Origin: Leptospira ellisii
GTDB lineage: Bacteria > Spirochaetota > Leptospiria > Leptospirales > Leptospiraceae
Assembly: GCF_002811955.1 (NCBI RefSeq)
Contig: NZ_NPEF01000104.1
Location: forward strand, 1-13,391
Length of the DNA: 13,391 nucleotides
Direction: 5' to 3'
Part shown: in pieces, positions 12,183-13,391 of the stretch
How the letters are laid out: the number at the start of each line of letters is the position of its first letter
Position numbering within the stretch: position 1 is the stretch's first letter
Notes under the pieces: model-generated
Databases searched by the model: none
What the model saw: only the letters and a program-made list of their open reading frames with translations
What the model was told of the DNA's origin: nothing
Position numbers and translations under genes: made by a program

Positions 12183-12210
12183 TTGACAGCTTATTTTCGC
12201 CCCTGATAGT
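12183..12210 (+). promoter_or_regulatory. Sigma-70-type promoter for the STAS gene
   Basis: A perfect -35 TTGACA (12183-12188) stands 16 bases before GATAGT (12205-12210), a four-of-six -10. Transcription would begin near 12217, leaving a leader of about 23 bases with AAGGA seven bases before TTG 12240. An imperfect inverted repeat, CTGA (12203-12206) and TCAG (12213-12216), overlaps the -10 and start site and could be an operator. Confidence 0.6.
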
Positions 12211-12239
12211 TGTCAGTAGCAAAAACTAAGGATATTCCC

Positions 12240-12572
<333 letters not shown>

Positions 12573-12578
12573 TCTCCG

Positions 12579-13337
12579 ATGTCTTCCGCACAGCTACACC
12601 GGGTTCTCCGGGAAATCATCTCCACAAAACGAAACGAAATCGAACGAATCCGGGAAAACGACCCGGTTCCGTACTCGGGACCGGGATTGCGCGAATCCCT
12701 GCGGAGCCGCACTTTTTCCATCATCGCGGAATGTAAGCGTAAAAGTCCTTCCGCGGGAGAAATCCGTTCCGATTACGAGGCGCTAAAGATCGCGAAGGTT
12801 TACGAGGAATCCGGAGCTTCCGCGATTTCAGTTCTCACAGACCGCGAATATTTCGGTGGATCGCTGGAGGATCTTCGTGCAGTTTCGTCTAACGTAAAAA
12901 TTCCCGTTCTGAGAAAGGATTTCATTCTAGACGAGATTCAGATCCGGGAAGCGAGAGCCTACGGAGCGGCGGCCGTACTTTTGATCGTGAGAATTCTGAC
13001 TCAGGAACAGATCCGCGACTTCATCCGCACCGCTTCCTCTTTGGGAATGGACAGTCTCGTAGAAGTGCACACCGTGGACGAGGCGAAACTCGCGCTCGAT
13101 TGCGGTGCGGAGATCGTGGGCGTCAATACGCGCGATTTGGATACGTTTCAGATCCATCATAACCTTGTGGAAGAGGTTTCGGCGATTCTACCTAGAAACA
13201 TAGTCAGGGTGGGGGAATCCGGCGTGCGGAACCGCTCCGATCTGGATCGTTTCCGTAAATTGGTGGACGCCGCCCTGATCGGAACCTACTTTATGGAAAA
13301 GTCGGATATCCGCAAGGCTTGGCTCGATTTATTTTAG
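12579..13337 (+). CDS. trpC: Indole-3-glycerol-phosphate synthase
   Basis: TrpC closes the pyrrole ring of indole in tryptophan synthesis, converting carboxyphenylamino-deoxyribulose phosphate to indole-3-glycerol phosphate in the cytosol. The 252-residue protein is a complete single-domain TIM barrel without a fused TrpF. The catalytic residues all look present: E51 and K53 in [11 protein letters not shown]113 in LRKDFI, E162 in LVEVH, N183 in GVNTRDL, and E213-S214 in VGESGV. Family length is about 250-270. ATG 12579 lies six bases after the STAS stop and has no visible ribosome binding site (the upstream stretch is pyrimidine-rich), so it may be translated by coupling to the STAS gene. No other trp genes are adjacent upstream. 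The TAG stop (13335-13337) lies inside a perfect palindrome that reaches past the gene. Confidence 0.97.
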   Translation: MSSAQLHRVLREIISTKRNEIERIRENDPVPYSGPGLRESLRSRTFSIIAECKRKSPSAGEIRSDYEALKIAKVYEESGASAISVLTDREYFGGSLEDLRAVSSNVKIPVLRKDFILDEIQIREARAYGAAAVLLIVRILTQEQIRDFIRTASSLGMDSLVEVHTVDEAKLALDCGAEIVGVNTRDLDTFQIHHNLVEEVSAILPRNIVRVGESGVRNRSDLDRFRKLVDAALIGTYFMEKSDIRKAWLDLF

Positions 13338-13359
13338 AATTTTATAAAATTCTAAAATA
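13330..13359. repeat. Perfect 30-base AT-rich palindrome spanning the trpC stop codon
   Basis: Bases 13330-13344 are the exact reverse complement of 13345-13359, with no loop. The first half is TATTTTAGAATTTTA. It covers the last codon and a half of trpC and its TAG stop. The RNA would form a long A-U stem; the DNA could extrude a cruciform or bind a dimeric protein. No T-run follows, so a terminator role is unproven. Confidence 0.8.
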
Positions 13360-13364
13360 TTAAA

Positions 13365-13382
13365 TTCCCGGTTTCTTGGGAA
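13365..13382. other. Small hairpin at the window end
   Basis: TTCCC (13365-13369) pairs with GGGAA (13378-13382) around an eight-base loop. On the minus strand it is followed by an AT-rich stretch, so it could help stop a convergent gene outside the window. Confidence 0.3.
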
Positions 13383-13391
13383 AATTAAATC

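Noticed and set aside
12210..12239. Upstream TTG start for the STAS gene
   Set aside because: It lies at the -10 box, before the predicted RNA start, and has no ribosome binding site.

Overview
The window looks like chromosomal DNA from a Leptospira-type spirochete. The case rests on three things. The flagellar genes run in the order fliK-flgD-flgE. The proteins resemble Leptospira proteins as I remember them, such as the short FlgD with an added tail, the GAF plus HD-GYP protein and the lone STAS protein. Spirochete-like FlgE is followed directly by a terminator. By eye the G+C content is near half, which is high for the genus, so a more GC-rich Leptospira species is likely. This is inference; I could not search a database. 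I see no mobile element, tRNA, rRNA or CRISPR array.

Layout. Bases 2-1621 hold the C-terminal half of carB (carbamoyl-phosphate synthase large chain), ending at a weak hairpin terminator. An AT-rich gap leads to a peroxiredoxin-like/thioredoxin-fold gene (1791-2342). A charged protein of unknown function follows four bases later, with a probable TTG start at 2347. After a 40-base imperfect hairpin comes a second unknown protein (3737-4444), closed by a likely terminator.

The flagellar block is fliK (4666-6273), flgD (6289-7065) and flgE (7097-8491). It is tightly spaced, has good ribosome binding sites, and has a candidate flagellar sigma factor (sigma-28/FliA) promoter near 4520-4546. It ends in two tandem hairpins, the second a strong intrinsic terminator. 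FliK controls hook length, FlgD caps the growing hook, and FlgE is the hook subunit of the periplasmic flagellum. Next is a GAF-HD-GYP protein (8726-10708), a probable cyclic-di-GMP phosphodiesterase. It faces murD (10755-12161, minus strand), which makes a peptidoglycan precursor.

Divergent from murD is a small STAS-domain anti-sigma-factor antagonist with a recognisable sigma-70 promoter, followed six bases later by trpC (tryptophan synthesis). A perfect 30-base palindrome straddles the trpC stop codon.

Most genes are conserved housekeeping genes. The points most worth checking are a hook protein with no cysteine (Ser where treponemes have the crosslinking Cys), the AT-rich palindrome at the trpC end, the large insertion inside the HD-GYP domain, and the two start-site corrections. 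I saw no clear sign of a wholly new system.
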